Below are positions 22,238 through 34,608 of a DNA stretch of 64,000 nt, piece after piece. Position numbers and translations under genes: made by a program. Source of the DNA: Effrenium voratum (Eukaryota; Sar; Dinophyceae; Suessiales; Symbiodiniaceae); assembly GCA_963377175.1 (NCBI GenBank), contig CAUJNA010003325.1, positions 449,438 through 513,437 on the forward strand, in the 5' to 3' direction. The notes under the pieces are model-generated. The model saw nothing but the letters and a program-made list of their open reading frames with translations, searched no databases and was not told the origin of the DNA. Each line of letters starts with the position of its first letter. Positions within the stretch are counted from its first letter, which is position 1.

Positions 22238-23637
22238 GCGGAACCACTTGTCGGTATAGCGCCCCGGCAAAACACCCATATGAATGCACGACAATATGGC
22301 CGCCGAACACTGGTAGGGGGCTAGAACCGACACCCCCCAGTCTGCAAAACCGATGACATAAAACCGATACGCTGGTCGTAGCACTTCTGTTGCTCCCAAG
22401 CCAAACTCAGAGAACCTCCACTAGTAGTAGGTGTTCTTTGGGTTCCCGAGATACGCTGCGCCTGCAAACACGCATGTGCAAATACATATATGTACACGTA
22501 TGATACACCGTATTCATACACACAAACAAACAAATCGACAACACTTTCGCCAGAAACTGACAGCGGCCATATACACGTCAACAAGCGTGCCAGAGAGCGC
22601 TCGGACTGGCATCGTTCAGTGGGTTGAAGGCGCTCCGACCTGCGATCCCAGCCATCCCAGCCGTTGCGCGCCAAGCGGATGTTGTCCGCTCAAGCGCTTG
22701 GACACATGCGCCAAACGTGTGTCAAGCATGCATGGATCGTTTTAAAGGGAAAGCAAAAGGGGATCGGGCCGCTTGTTGTCGGAAGGCTGTTTGGGACATA
22801 CCCATAAAACACGGGATCAACGTATGCCTTTGGTTCCTTTCTGTTTGAATTGAGTGTCTCGCTCCCTCACAGTCCAGTGTCCGCATATCTTGACCGAACC
22901 TCACATGTGAAACACCAAACTGTGGGCCGTGGTCATCCACTTTAGCATACTGACCGCAAGTCGAAGGGTGTTGGTGCACAAGGGTCCTTGGATACCTGGA
23001 ATCCTCCTTTTTCAGACAAAATGTGTTGATATCCTCTAAATGATGCCCCCCCCCCACCCCGTTGGAAGCCAGGTACTGTAGTTTTAAACTTGAAAACCGG
23101 CAGGCATCAAGCCACCTGCAAGGGTTGGTTGTCAACTCATCTAAAAAATAACTTGAACTGGCCCCCACAACTGGCTGGGGGTCATGTTGGTTGCTTTCGA
23201 CACCCTGACATGCAGTCCAATTTGTGACAGCCTCATGCAAAACTGGCATTGCGAAGTCCTAAAGGTCTACGTTGGGAACTCCACAGCTGTCGGTTCGGTT
23301 TTCGGGTTGTGTTTCATTGAAGAGAGCTTGCCCAAGTAAATGTCCAACTCCACCAGCATGAGCCCCGGATAACCCCACTAGAAATTGTCATTTGCGACCC
23401 CCTGCAAATGCTACTGAAAAGGAGGGCAAACAAAACCCGAGGCACAACCCCTTCAAAAGAGTATTCTGCCACGTGTTGAACGTTCATTTGTCCAAGTACT
23501 TGCACTGAACCCAACCAACTGCATCGCCTGATCCATTTATCTGTCTACCCATATAGCCTATCATATCGCTACCTATCAATGCGTCTCCTTATCCAGTTTC
23601 ACTCCAGCCATTCATCTACTCAATCAAAGAATAAATG

Positions 23638-23678
23638 AGTCAGTCAGTCAGTCAGTCAGTCAGTCAGTCAGTCAGTCA
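23638..23678. repeat. (GTCA)n microsatellite
   Basis: About ten uninterrupted AGTC units, with related TCAA repeats after it. Confidence 0.95.
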
Positions 23679-24214
23679 ATCAAATCAAACAAATAAATCA
23701 ACTCAAACTTACGTTGGTCGTGTTTCTTTCTGTACAACAGATCAATATCAGTTAAAGTCGTCTGCAGGAAACCGCTAGCCACGGCCAGCATGCATTTCAA
23801 CACCTATTCTGGAAACAGTTGGCCTCCAACAAGTAGAGCAACGCACAATGCAAACAATAGGCTGAAAAAGACTAACGAGTTAAGGGTCACGTGTGCTAAC
23901 ATCTGTCAAAACCAAGAGCCCCTTGTGAGGTGGTGGTCGGGCCCGAATGGCTGCCCTGGAAGTCACACGCATAGTGCTGCAGCACCACCAAAGCAAAAGG
24001 ACGTCTCGTTCCTCTTTTGCACACCTCAACTCCTCCTAATAGCAAAGGCCCAGAAGGGTGGATTGATGTGCAGAGTGGGACCAGTCTGCCGCTCCTCAAG
24101 CTACGGGACAGCCATGAGCTTCGTAGCAGTAAGCCTTCAGGCTGCATGTCTGCCAGAACTCCATTGAGGGCCAATGGGCAGTAATTTGCCGGGCAACGAG
24201 AAACGCTACCTGCT

Positions 24215-24480
24215 CCTTCAGCCATGAATCGATCAATCAACACCTCAATGAATCAATTAGTCAGTCAATCAATGAATAAATCAAAAGCCAACCAAACCAG
24301 AAACTCAATCGACCAACCAACCAACCAACCAACCAGTCAGTCAGTCAGTCAGTCCGTCAGTCAATCAATCAAATTAATCAAATTAATCAATCAATCAACC
24401 AATCCAATCGATCGACCGATCAACCGATGAATTAACCAAACATACCCAATCAATCAAATTGCTCGATCACCAACTCACTC
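24215..24480. repeat. Degenerate (TCAA)/(AACC)/(GTCA) tetranucleotide region
   Basis: Mixed four-base repeats: TCAATCAA, CCAACCAA and CAGTCAGT blocks follow each other with drift. Same motif class as 23638-23678. Confidence 0.9.
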
Positions 24481-24654
24481 AATCACTCAGTTAAAGCATG
24501 TCCAAAGTGCTTTCCAAAGGCAACACGAGACCTGAAGCCCGCCGGACCGAGCCGCTTGTACGATAGGGCCAACGAAAATGACCCTCCAGCAAATGTTCCA
24601 CCTCAAACTTGTTCAAAGCGCGCAAATGATGCGACCTCGCGTTCTTTTTAAGGG

Positions 24655-24782
24655 CAGCTTGAGGGTCTTTGGGGTCGCTTGAGGGTCTTTTGTTGGTGCC
24701 CCAAGACTCCTCGCCCCATGGCTTCCTCGCCTAGGCTACTCTCTGGGCTGGCGCTCCCATGGCCTGAGGCCACTTCGCCTGG
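24655..24782 (-). CDS. Possible terminal exon
   Basis: After a minus-strand CACTCGTGCCAG the frame reads EVASGHGSASPESSLGEEAM and runs to a TAA near 24655. Acceptable composition but low-complexity, and edges are uncertain. Confidence 0.3.
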
Positions 24783-25346
24783 CACGAGTGGGTTGGCCTG
24801 TTTACGACTAAATGGCAACCATCATGGACCTATTGGCCAAAAACAGCTACCAAAGTCCTTTGCCTACGACTAAAATGCTGCTTAAAGTAGAAAGTATAAA
24901 GATTTGGTTGACCGAATCGTCCTTGTTTGCCGCTAAAGTGGTCTTCCCAGAAAGTATGAAGTCCAGAAACGCGGGAACTGAGGGTTGGTTTCCTGTGAGA
25001 CAAGCTCATATTTAGGTATGTGTCCAAAACAGGGACCCCCATAATGGCGGATTTTCCCTTTCGTGTCACTTCAATCACGCCTGAAAAGAGTGCCTTCGCA
25101 AAAAGTTCATATCCAGTTTCCGGGCTAAGCCAGTCACATTGTCATCTCAGTAATCTCTCCCTTGTACCCCCTGGCGTCCATCCCCTAGTATTTTCTGGTA
25201 AGTATGCTAGTTGTATACTGTTGATGCCTGGTGGATGCCCTAAACTGTCCATGAAGAAACAAGGACAAGAAGCCAAGGGTTCCCTGCGGGAGCTCTTGTG
25301 ACGGCAATGCATCAAGCGCACTCGCGTCGGGAGTCGGGATTAAAAA

Positions 25347-25600
25347 TTGGAAACTTCTCGGCCACGAGGGTCTGTGCCACCATCTTTAGCTATGTTCGAA
25401 ATGGAGGGTTGGCCCCCCTACCATCAAAAAGCAGACATATATTGGCCGAAGCTGGGAAATGTGTTTCGCCCAACCCCGCCTGCACCGTGGGAGGTGCGGC
25501 CTGCGAAACCAAGCGCCGAGTTCCGCGAAAAAATCAGCTCTTGGCATTCCGAGTGGGGAGGGGGAGGGGGGAGGGGAGCAATTATGACATGTTTCTCTCA
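25347..25600 (+). CDS. Uncharacterised open frame
   Basis: The first 80 codons of a long plus-strand frame look protein-like (KADIYWPKLGNVFRPTPPAP, then PSAEFREKISSWHSEW) before a Gly run at 25558. The minus strand carries a 191-codon Lys/Gln/Ser-rich frame over 25386-25961 that could instead be the real one. Undecided. Confidence 0.25.
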
Positions 25601-26560
25601 TTTTCCGTTTCTCCAATTTTCCAGAGTTGATTTGCAGCTGCTTTTTCTCTTTGCTGCACGTCTTTCCAGATTGCTGCTGGTGTCTCTTTTTCCCTCCGGG
25701 GCTTTCTCCCTGTTTTCTCACTGTTTTTGCTTTCTGCTCTGCTGCTTTCCTTGCCAGACCTTCTGGGGTGCTGCGGGAGGAGTTTGCAGGTTTGGCTTTC
25801 GGAGGAGTTCCGGGGTGCGAAATCGACAAATGCAGCACGTGGTTGTGCTCCTTGCTGTCTCTTTGCCGTCCCTTTGGTGTTCCTTTGTTGCTTCTTTGTT
25901 GTAACTTAAATTGGTTGTGTTTGTCATTGACCTGGACATCTTTGAACATCCTTTTTTGCAAGTCTCCTCACACGAGGTTCACCTTTGATCATCAATCTGG
26001 GAAATAATCATAACTCACGCATCTAAGCATCTGCCATCAAAGGAATTTGCAGCCAAATCGGTCACACACCAAAACCAGGAGGTCACCCTGATGATATCTG
26101 TGAGGATACCCTTCAATTTCTCTTAAAAGGGAAACCAGTTGGAAACCGCCCATTTTGGTGGTCCTCAAAAAGGGACAAGATACTAAATGTTGGCCCTTTG
26201 AATGGACATCATGGTGAGATGTTTGCGTCAACCATTTTCGAGACTTCCCAGTGGCCATGGGAAAGCAAATTGTGTCTGTGTGTTGTTCCAACGAGGTTCC
26301 ACTGGGCCACTTCTTCCCCCTCAAACCATCGCCTCAGACCAGGGTCCCTATATTGCCCCTCCAAACATCGCCCGCACTGATGTAGAAAATTATCCTTCCA
26401 GGGGAAACCTATGATGGGTTCTTTTTGAGGACACCTTTTTCAGCTGGTTTGCAGGGGAACCCAAACTGACACGCAGCACTCAGGGAGGCTTCCGGAGGGT
26501 TGCCGGGCTTTGGTGCCTGACACCTGGGCAAATTCGGGTGCCCACATATACCCATGTATA

Positions 26561-26606
26561 AAATATACATATATATATATATATAATATATATAATGTAT
26601 ACATAT
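26561..26606. repeat. (TA)n microsatellite
   Basis: TA-rich stretch with small interruptions. Confidence 0.9.
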
Positions 26607-26926
26607 GGTTGTTTTTGAAGGACACACCTTTCACCTTGTCTTAAAGGGAAGCCGATTCCCCCTTTCTTGGGGGTCCTGATATGTAATACCCAGACCCACC
26701 AAATCGACTGGCCGGATTGGCCCCGAGATGCCCTGAGTTGCCTGGACTGATCTGTGTGCTGGGGCTCATCTCTGAGGGCTCCGTGTAGCCTGAAACCGAG
26801 CTGCTTGGCTCAACTCGGTAGTGCGGCAGTCAGGTTTGTGTTTGTGAGGGACGTATAGGAAACCAAAAGGAACAACTACGCAACTAATCAACTTAAATAA
26901 CATCTAGGAAACCAAAAGGGGGTGTT

Positions 26927-26976
26927 GTTTAATTGTTTACACAGTTTGGTGGTTTAATTGTTTAAACAGTTTGGTG
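26927..26976. repeat. Tandem pair of a 25-base unit
   Basis: GTTTAATTGTTTACACAGTT and then TTGGTG, repeated twice with a single difference (ACAC/AAAC). The phrase GGAAACCAAAAGG also occurs twice just upstream. Confidence 0.85.
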
Positions 26977-26995
26977 GCTTAAATCATGCTTACAT

Positions 26996-27259
26996 ATGGC
27001 GTATCTTCCCTTCCTTCAACCTGGGAAGCTGGGTTGTGTCCCTTTGGCTTGGTGTAAAGAGCCCGAGGAAAGGTACCAACTCCAACAAGGGCGTGAGGCT
27101 CGGTACCATTTTTGCTTGGCGTCTGGCAAGCGGCAGGGCACGTCAGAAAGTGCTGCGGCAATTCAAGGGGACTTGTGGGTGGGGCACGGTAAGTCAGGTA
27201 AGCCGTTGGTAACCCTGGCTTCAACCCACTTACTTGGCGTTGAACTCCAGCCAATATGA
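26996..27259 (+). CDS. Uncharacterised open frame, 87 codons
   Basis: Two overlapping plus-strand frames are protein-like here (EPEERYQLQQGREARYHFCL in one, LASGRARQKVLRQFKGTCGW in the other). No motif and no clean splice pair found. Confidence 0.2.
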   Translation: MAYLPFLQPGKLGCVPLAWCKEPEERYQLQQGREARYHFCLASGKRQGTSESAAAIQGDLWVGHGKSGKPLVTLASTHLLGVELQPI

Positions 27260-27664
27260 TGAACTCAGGGATAACCAGGGTTATGAACCACGAACTAAGT
27301 ACTTTGTTGCCCCTGTATTCATCACTTGAGCCAATGGCCAAGATGCAAGATGTTTCTAAACGTTGACCTACTATCATGATTATCCTGTTTACCACCAACC
27401 CGGCGCGACCTATCAACGGGTTTCCGCCCCTCTTGGGGTTATCTTTTGTGCCCTCAGCGCCTGTCGACCTCGAGAAAACGGAGAACCCCACCTTTGGGGC
27501 TTGGGCGAAACATGGAAAACCACGGCTCTTCAAAGCCGGAACCTCTTGAACCCAATCTTCCAATTCTCCCTCAGGATTCAGCTATCCACGTTTGACGTCC
27601 CCTTGTTGCCCAGGTACGAGGACCTAACGGCTAACGGCTAAACGTCCACTTGCTGAAGTCCCCT

Positions 27665-27860
27665 GGAAACAATGAGAAGCTAAAAGCCAAAGACAAAAAA
27701 GCCACCAAAGCTGCATAAACCAAAGAGAAGCCGCGAGAGCCAAAACGCCACCTGCTGGAGAGCAACTGGGAAAGCAAAGCCGAAAAGCCAAGAAGCCGAG
27801 AAGCCAAAAAGCCAAGAAGCCAAAAACGAGAAACACAAACACAAAGAACCAGGTAACAAA
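27665..27860. repeat. AAGCC-rich low-complexity tract
   Basis: Degenerate repeats of GCCAAGAAG / AGCCAAAAAGCC on the plus strand. Could be the remnant of a Lys/Ala/Pro-rich coding segment or a simple repeat. Confidence 0.6.
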
Positions 27861-28049
27861 ATACCCCTCCTCCGTAAGCCATAAGCAGGTCCTAATTATT
27901 GAGCCCCCAGAACATGGATGTGTTGCCGTTAAATCCAACCAAACGTGCCTTTTTGGAGGGTATCCTTTTTGGGCTGGTTTTAGAGGGACACACCAAAAGA
28001 AACCACCTTTTTTGGGGAACAACCACGCGATTGGTTCTCTTGGACTCAG

Positions 28050-28136
28050 GCTGTCGGATTCCACTTTGCGCTCGGCCTTTCGCATCGATTCGCTGCCGCC
28101 CAAAGCCCAAAGCCAACTCTTGGACGAATGCTTTCG
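28050..28136 (+). CDS. Plus-strand exon candidate
   Basis: Acceptor GGTTCTCTTGGACTCAG (AG at 28048-28049) and donor GTATAA at 28137 bound 87 bases in one frame: LSDSTLRSAFRIDSLPPKAQ, then SQLLDECF. The antisense frame (ESMRKAERKVESDSLSPRE) is also protein-like but lacks a convincing acceptor, so I prefer the plus strand. Family not recognised. Confidence 0.45.
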
Positions 28137-28630
28137 GTATAAATTGGGTCTTTGGTTCATTGGGTTTATAGCCTGTTCGGGTATACCTTGGGCTATACAT
28201 TATACACCTTCTAGAATTCTTAGGTTTAGTGGGTTTATAGACCTACTTTGGTGGCTTTATAGCCCTTACCAAACAGAGGCGGCCACATCTTCCCACATGA
28301 GACTCTTGCTGCCTTCGTGTTCCCCAAGGGGCCCTGACCATGAGACCCTAATCTGGTGGTCCATTCAGGTCCCACATGTGCAAGCGAAGTAAGAATTGGA
28401 TCCCCTAGTAAAGGACCCTAAGACCATGGTGAGCTCGTTATACCCCACCGAATCGGTGAGCTCGCCATAAAAAAGGGCAGATATTTGAACCGTGACACCT
28501 GGAGACAGAAACCACTCAAGGCAAACTGGGCAAGCAGCACATTTCAGCGATGGCTAATCCTTTCATTCTCTGGAAATCTTTGAGTCAACGGAGGGCTTCT
28601 GACGTCCAAACACCAACTGTTTTTACAACT

Positions 28631-28760
28631 TGCTGATGCGAGAGATGCAGGGAATGAGAAATAAAGTCTGACCCCAAAATAAACCATCCAACTGGTGGTT
28701 TCCTTTAAGGGGACTCCTCGGGTCATTCCAACTCTTTCCCTACTTATTGCACCAAGACAA
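28631..28760. mobile_element. Degenerate family A element, copy 3
   Basis: Left edge TGCTGATGCGAGAGATGCAG resembles the family A end, and the interior AAACCATCCAACTGGTGGTT matches copy 2 at 52952 closely. The right inverted repeat is barely recognisable. Confidence 0.6.
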
Positions 28761-29233
28761 TGATCCGGATCCTCCCTCTCTTTTTTTCAGCTGGTGGGGC
28801 GATTTTCTTGGCCAAATCCATGCTCTAAGGCACCCCTATGGCTTGTTCATGGGCAGAATAGGGACCCCTGCGGTTGAAACCTCCGGGACTCTGTTCAGAT
28901 GTCTAGGCCATGGGCAAAAAAGAATCGGCATCCTTTTTTGGTCGGTTGAACCTGGAGTTTAAAGGGGAACCCTTCCCCCCAAAAAGAGGAAACAAAGGCA
29001 GAATCCACTGGGCAACTGGGTTTAGGGACCGTTTGAAGGGCTGGAGTCGGAAACCCTACGATTCAGGCCATCGCCAAAGGCAAACCTCCCACCTCTGAGT
29101 AGGCGGCCATGGCTGGACAGGATCCCGAGCGGCACAGGTCCCCCGGAACAAGCAGGCCCTGACTGAGCTGCTCCGAATGCTTTGGCAACAAACCTCATTT
29201 AACGTTCATGACCATCCCTAACCAAGTAAATGC

Positions 29234-29695
29234 TTGGACACTGTTCAAAGGTCTTGGCAAAGACGTGGCTTCAAGTCGGGGCACTCACCCGCTGAGTATG
29301 GCCTATGGGAAAGCAACATAATTGTGCTTGAACGGGTGCCCTTAGCATGTTTAAACAAGGAGCTGGTTGTGCCTAAAAAGGCAAAAGTCAGGCAAGTGGC
29401 TAACCCTGGAGTTCTAACCCACTTATTTGGCGAACGGGTCGGCACCCACCTCCCTGACGTTGCCCCCGAGTCGGAATTCACGCAAGAAACTTTAGAGGGG
29501 CTGGTCCCTGAAAGCGGGTCCAATGTAAATCTGCAGGTACCTAGCACGACTGTTTGCTCTCAGGCTTGGCTTTGGGCAAGTTATCATAGGATATATATAT
29601 ATATACCTGGGTTGCAAACCTCAGAAAACTCAGGTCAACTCCATGTCATACCCGGGTCAGTGGTGTCACATCAGCTCCAAACCGGGTGCTCTTGA
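29234..29695 (+). CDS. Uncharacterised open frame, 153 codons
   Basis: Long for this window and of even composition (ESEFTQETLEGLVPESGSNV in the middle), ending at TAG near 29695, but it crosses a short TA repeat at 29594-29606. No motif recognised and no splice sites assigned. Confidence 0.25.
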   Translation: MDTVQRSWQRRGFKSGHSPAEYGLWESNIIVLERVPLACLNKELVVPKKAKVRQVANPGVLTHLFGERVGTHLPDVAPESEFTQETLEGLVPESGSNVNLQVPSTTVCSQAWLWASYHRIYIYIPGLQTSENSGQLHVIPGSVVSHQLQTGCS

Positions 29696-30504
29696 TAGGG
29701 GTCACTCACTCAGAGCCTGTCCTTCCGGGCCAGCACAAGGAAACTGAGCTAAGACTTGCGATTTTAAAAGGGGGTGTTTAGAACCGGCCTTCACTCTAGG
29801 GGACACTTCCCCATTCTTTCCAGGGATCCTTCTTTTCAGAAAACCAACAGAATCCCAGGGGAAACAGCTGGTTTTTGAAAAGAACGATGGTTGCAAAGAA
29901 TGGGGAATCAACCCCTTGATTCACGGGGAACGGTTGCACCCCCAAAGGCCAAATGACTGGCTTAGCAACCGTGCCTCAGAAAGTGTCTTCCAAAAGATGG
30001 TCTTTCCAACAACAAGTGTCTTCCGTCAATTGTCTAAATTCTAGGAGCTCCGGGAGCAAGTCTCTGATTCTGGGCCATACTTGGTGAACCTCAAAAGTAA
30101 AACTTCCAAGGAGGTCCTGGTCTTTACGACACCCGCATATGCTCGAATCCTTTCCTTGATCTTTACGGACCCTAAAGCAGGCCTTTGGCTGATCCTCAAT
30201 TTGAAACCAGGGGATATCAAGAAGGACCCTCTTGTCATCACAAACCAAGGTTTGTGCTGTCACATCAACTCTTGACCAGACTGATCCGACCCACTAGCAA
30301 AAAGTTGTCACTAAGGGCAGGCAAGAAAATATGGCGGAAAACCAAACAGGCAGAAAGTTAAAATGTAATCTAAGTCCGGCATCGAAAAGGGCTCTCTGTA
30401 TGCCCTTGACACCTGGCCTCAACCGCCCTGTTTTTATTTGAATCCGTCATGTCCAACCAGCAAAATTATGACCTCAGCCGCCGCTTTTTCCATTAAATCG
30501 GTCC

Positions 30505-30631
30505 TTTCCAAGCAGTATGAACTCGGTTGCTTTCTGCTCCCCTGCTAAAAGTTTAACTTTTAGTGGTTTAATGGAAAACCCATTAATTGGCAACCAGTTG
30601 AAGTCCTAACATCCAAGCAAAATGCATCAAA
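30505..30631. repeat. Interspersed repeat family D, copy 1
   Basis: About 127 bases closely matching 39988-40117: TTTCCAAGCAGTATGAACTC at the start, AGTTTAACTTTTAGTGGTTT in the middle, GTCCTAACATCCAAGCAA at the end. The middle and right parts form an inverted repeat (AACTTTT / AAAAAGTT in copy 2). Confidence 0.9.
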
Positions 30632-30689
30632 GTGAAGGTCCAAAAATCGGTGTTCCTTCACAACTGGGGGTGCCTTCGCCTCTTTCGCC

Positions 30690-30795
30690 CCTTCGGACAC
30701 TTTGCCCCTCTCGACCTCGGAGCGCGGAGTGCGCCTCTAGGCCCTGCGGCGTCCAACTGCTACTGGGCCGCGGCACTCGCAGTTTCGGCAGGGGC
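30690..30795 (-). CDS. Exon candidate, GC-rich
   Basis: Acceptor CCGTTTGCGCTCGGCAG (AG at 30797-30796) opens a Pro/Arg/Glu-rich frame (PLPKLRVPRPSSSWTPQGLE). GC content rises sharply over 30690-30800, as in other exon candidates. The 3' edge is uncertain and the opposite strand is also open. Confidence 0.3.
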
Positions 30796-31377
30796 CTGCC
30801 GAGCGCAAACGGAAGGCCCCAAAAGGTCGACGTCCATTTGGTGTCCGTGGTGTTTTCCCCAGTGACTCCATTTGTTTGAGTAACATAAATAAAGGAACCA
30901 CCCTTCAAGAGGAAAATTGATGGGTAACTGGGATGCACTGGGTTCTAAAAAGGCGGCGAAGCCACCCATTTCTGGTTGGGACTGTCCCTTACAAACCTTC
31001 AACTACCCGGGATTCTTATTGTGGCTCATTTGGTTTCCGTGAAATTGTCCATTTGGTGATTACTTGGCAACCCATTTGGGAGTTTCACACAATTATGTGC
31101 ACAGGGAAACCAAGGACGCCTTGGCCATTTTAAGGGGCCGATTCCTTTTTTGAGAAACACCCAGTTGTAAGTTGGATCCTTCTTTCGTACAGTTGCCTAA
31201 ACATCCGAACAATCTGGTTTCCCAAAAGAGCGATGGGGGCAGAATGAGGTGTGAACCTGTAGCCTGAGTGCTTCAAAAAACCGGGATCCCTAATCCAGAT
31301 CTGACATGAGGACTAAGGATTGACTTTAAAGAACTCAGTCAGACTGGACCCAACTACCAGTCGCAAACTCCGCTCAG

Positions 31378-31469
31378 ATGGCTTTCAGAGCCTGCCAAAA
31401 CAACTGCAAGAAAACCGCGTCACACGCGGCCGCACATTCTGGTGCTCTGAAGACTTGAAGGGAAAACAG
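31378..31469 (+). CDS. Exon candidate, strand uncertain
   Basis: Plus-strand AG (31376-31377) and GTCTAC donor at 31470 bound 92 bases: SLPKQLQENRVTRGRTFWCS, then EDLKGKQ. On the minus strand TTTTCCCTTCAAGTCTTCAG gives a better acceptor and a frame HQNVRPRVTRFSCSCFG. One of the two is probably an exon. Confidence 0.3.
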
Positions 31470-31819
31470 GTCTACTGCATACCCTGCCTGCCAAATAGTA
31501 AAATGGAGACTATGCCAAAGGGGACCCACGAAATGGGTTTGCCTGTTGGTGTCATGTCCCTACATATTCTTTCTTTACACCAAAAAAAACACTTATGTAT
31601 ATATATTTAGACGGGTCGTCACAGGGGCTGCTAAATTTCCCCTACAACATCACCCTAAGAATCCCTGAAATCTTGGAACATGTCCGGTGCTTAAAACCAC
31701 CGAAGAATGAAACATACTACAGATGGGCGAAATCTTGCACCACCTAAGAACCCCTGAAATTTTGGTAAATTCCAACCAACGTTCTGGCTTCAACCCTGAT
31801 TTCATTGTGTGGTGCGAAA

Positions 31820-31960
31820 TGGATTTCGCGAAATCCATCCACCGCCTTCTGGCCGGCGCCAAACCCCGCGCCTCGGAGGCGGCAAGGAGCTGCGGTCCGA
31901 GAAGCGCTGCAAACTCTGCGCCGTCCTCCGCCGTTTTGACCCAAACGCCGCGAAACAGCG
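31820..31960. other. GC-rich coding-like island, strand undecided
   Basis: A 130-base GC-rich island with open frames on both strands (minus: FAALLGPQLLAASEARGLAP; plus: KELRSEKRCKLCAVLRRFDP). No clean splice pair. A 30-base direct repeat (CTAAGAA.CCCTGAAAT.TTGG) lies just upstream at 31655 and 31744. Confidence 0.25.
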
Positions 31961-32754
31961 AGTGCCGGAATGCACATGTGTGTGTATAAATATATAGTAT
32001 CATAATATGTGCGTATCACCCTCGCTCTCAACATATGTACAGGCATGTATACATAGCACAGCATGTGTATGTACATACAATTGCAAGCTGCATGCAATGT
32101 GCTAAGTATCACGTGTATTCAGACACAATCGTATGTAACAATATGCATAAGCTAGCTGTATGCAAATGTATGCACACTTGCAACACACACATCTGGGTCG
32201 AGCTGTTTGCGGGTTTGTGGGGACAAGATCCAAAAGGTTAGTTCGCTCAAAGAGCAACGGGGTTCCAAAGATCGCGGAAGGGTCCTTTTTGGTTGGATTC
32301 ACTTGGCAACTAACAAGGACACCACTCATTTTGGGTGAAAAAGACCCCATTTGCCCCCCTTTCGGCGTTGGTCAGAACCTGTCGACGGGGTGCACCAAGT
32401 GACCCGGATCCCCTCCAAAATGCACTAACCCTCCTATTCAACCAACACTTTTGTTGATCTGACCAGCAAGCTGGGCCAAATGGCATCACAAGTTCGGTCT
32501 CACACCTGCCTCTTGTGCCGGCTGAAGTCCCGAGCCTCCGAAAAATCGGGAAACATGGATGCAGGATGGGCCCGAAAGCATGTCCAGCTACCCTAAGGCC
32601 CCCAACAGCCGGACGCTGAGTGATTTTCCGAAGGTCATCAACCCTTGGTGTTGAGCAATGTGGTTTTCCACCTGGGTCCGACCAACCCCATGTTGAAGTC
32701 ACAAAAAACTAGGGACTTGCTTTGCCATGAATTCCCATTGGTGAGCCTGACGGA

Positions 32755-33064
32755 GAGAGGAGGGAGAGAGATAAAGAAAGCAAGACGGAGACAGATAGAA
32801 AGAAAAAATGCCGAGACAAATAGAAAGAAACCAAAAGGAAGGAAGGAAGGAAGGAAGGAAGAAAGGAAGGAAGGAAGGACGGAAGGAAGGAAGGACGGAA
32901 GGAAGGAAGGAAAGGAAGGAAGGACGGAAGGAAGGAAGGACGGAAGGAAGGAAGGAAGGAAGGAAGGATAGAAAGAAAGAAAGAAAGAAATAAAGAAAGA
33001 AACAAAGACAGAAAGAAAGACAGGAAGACAGGAAGACCGGAAGACAGAGAGAGAGAGAGAGAGC
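32755..33064. repeat. (GGAA)n / (GAAA)n polypurine tract
   Basis: A (GGAA)n core with GGAC variants between 32835 and 32965, flanked by (GAAA)n and ending in (GA)n. Confidence 0.95.
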
Positions 33065-33518
33065 AGGCATACGGACTGTTGGCGTACGGACTATTCCTTG
33101 AGTTCTTGTAAAATGTGATGAACATTCAACATGACCTAAAACGACAAAATTAGCCTTCTGACCCCACCCCATCCCTGACCACGGCAGTCCACGTTGCAGC
33201 CTTGCAACAAGTTCCATTTACAGTTCTCGCCAGGCGAGTGGCCATTGGAAACCCGCTGCCACATTGGTTTGGCTCATTTCAATGGAAAACCGCAGCAATG
33301 CTGCAGGCTTGCCCTTGTTCCCCGCTTGCAAAAAGGGATCAACCGGCCCCCCCCCCCCACAACCCCAAGTGTGCACCAGCGTTTGGTGAAAGGAACCCTT
33401 CGTGTTCCTCCAGCACTGGAAAGCATATTCAGCAACAGAAAACATATTTCCACAACTATGACGAGGGGTCACTCTAACAAGGGGAGGTGTTGCCGGCTGG
33501 TGCAGGGACGCTGAGTAG

Positions 33519-33560
33519 TGATAGATGTCCTTCAAAACCAACAGGGGAAACTAACAAATA
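33519..33560. repeat. Short interspersed repeat, copy 1
   Basis: AGTGATAGATGTCCTTCAAA then ACCAACAGGGGAAACTAACAAATA, matching 38773-38817 with a few changes. Confidence 0.7.
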
Positions 33561-33734
33561 CCCCCCTACAAGCTTAACATGGAAACCCCAAAACCCACCG
33601 TTCGTAGATGGGTTCCATGTTAATTTGAAGCGGTGTTCCGTTCCGTGGGGTTAACCTTGTCCTTAGGGGGTCAAAACACCATTTGGCCAAACTGACACAA
33701 ACTTGGCCGAACATCCAAGTGTTCTTAAGCAGCT

Positions 33735-33873
33735 TAAAATCTTCCACGACTTTTTTGTCGGCCAACGACCCGCGAATTCTTCGCTTCGCCTCGCACTTGC
33801 GGTCGAAGGTCGGGCCAACTGCCAAGATCCGATTCACCATCGCCTCGTTCTCCTCAAAGATGGCGGCAGAACG
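33735..33873 (-). CDS. Exon candidate
   Basis: Acceptor CCGCATCTGTCACCCAG (AG at 33875-33874) opens an in-phase frame: RSAAIFEENEAMVNRILAVG, PTFDRKCEAKRRIRGSLADK, then KVVEDFKLLKN. Strongly charged helical composition and high GC compared with the flanks. The donor is not clear, so the 3' edge is approximate. Likely the same transcript as 34040-34114. Family not recognised. Confidence 0.55.
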
Positions 33874-34039
33874 CTGGGTGACAGATGCGGCAATGGCGCG
33901 TCATAAATACAACAAAGCAAAGAAGCAAGCAAGCAACAAACAAGCAAACAGTAAAACATCGGGCAAACAACAAAATTGGGAATTGTTTGGGAAATGCTTG
34001 GAACACCAACTCAACAAATCATATTGCATGGTGATTTGC

Positions 34040-34114
34040 GTGTGACTCCAGACTGAGGTTTCCGCATGCATGATGGACTTCTGCATGCGAAAGCGGTAGG
34101 CCTCGTTCAAGGAC
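34040..34114 (-). CDS. Exon candidate
   Basis: Acceptor CCACTCTCGTCGCAG (AG at 34116-34115) opens a frame SLNEAYRFRMQKSIMHAETS. The donor is not obvious. It lies 170 bases upstream of the candidate at 33873 on the same strand. Confidence 0.4.
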
Positions 34115-34608
34115 CTGCGACGAGAGTGGGGGCTTCTGGGGCTGGGGGCGCAGGGGGCGCAAGTGTCCCAGGTTCTCTCTTCAGGGAACCGTTGCAAACA
34201 TGGACCCTGGTAGAACAAAAGTGCATCGTGGTGGATCCCAAACACAAACAAAACGGGACTGAACCACGATGGGTAAGGTGGTCTTCCCTCGCCCTCTGTT
34301 CAATTCTTCATCAAGTATCAGGCAAGGGAATGTCAGGGTCTAGCACTCTGGCATCGTGCCGGCTGCAAAATAGATTAGTGGGTGTAACCATGTGAAGCTA
34401 GGGTTGCCTTCATGAACTTTCAGGGCAACGTCATAAGTTGCAAAGACGTTGGCACAGGGTAGACATTTGTGTCATCTGGCCACCATGGGCCGCTACTGGC
34501 CAAGCCTCAGACTTACACTCCGTGGATGAAGGAAACCCAAGAGGCAGCACAGCCAAACATGAGTTCTGTTGGGTATGTTTGCTTAAAAAATAAAGGGGGA
34601 TCCCCAAA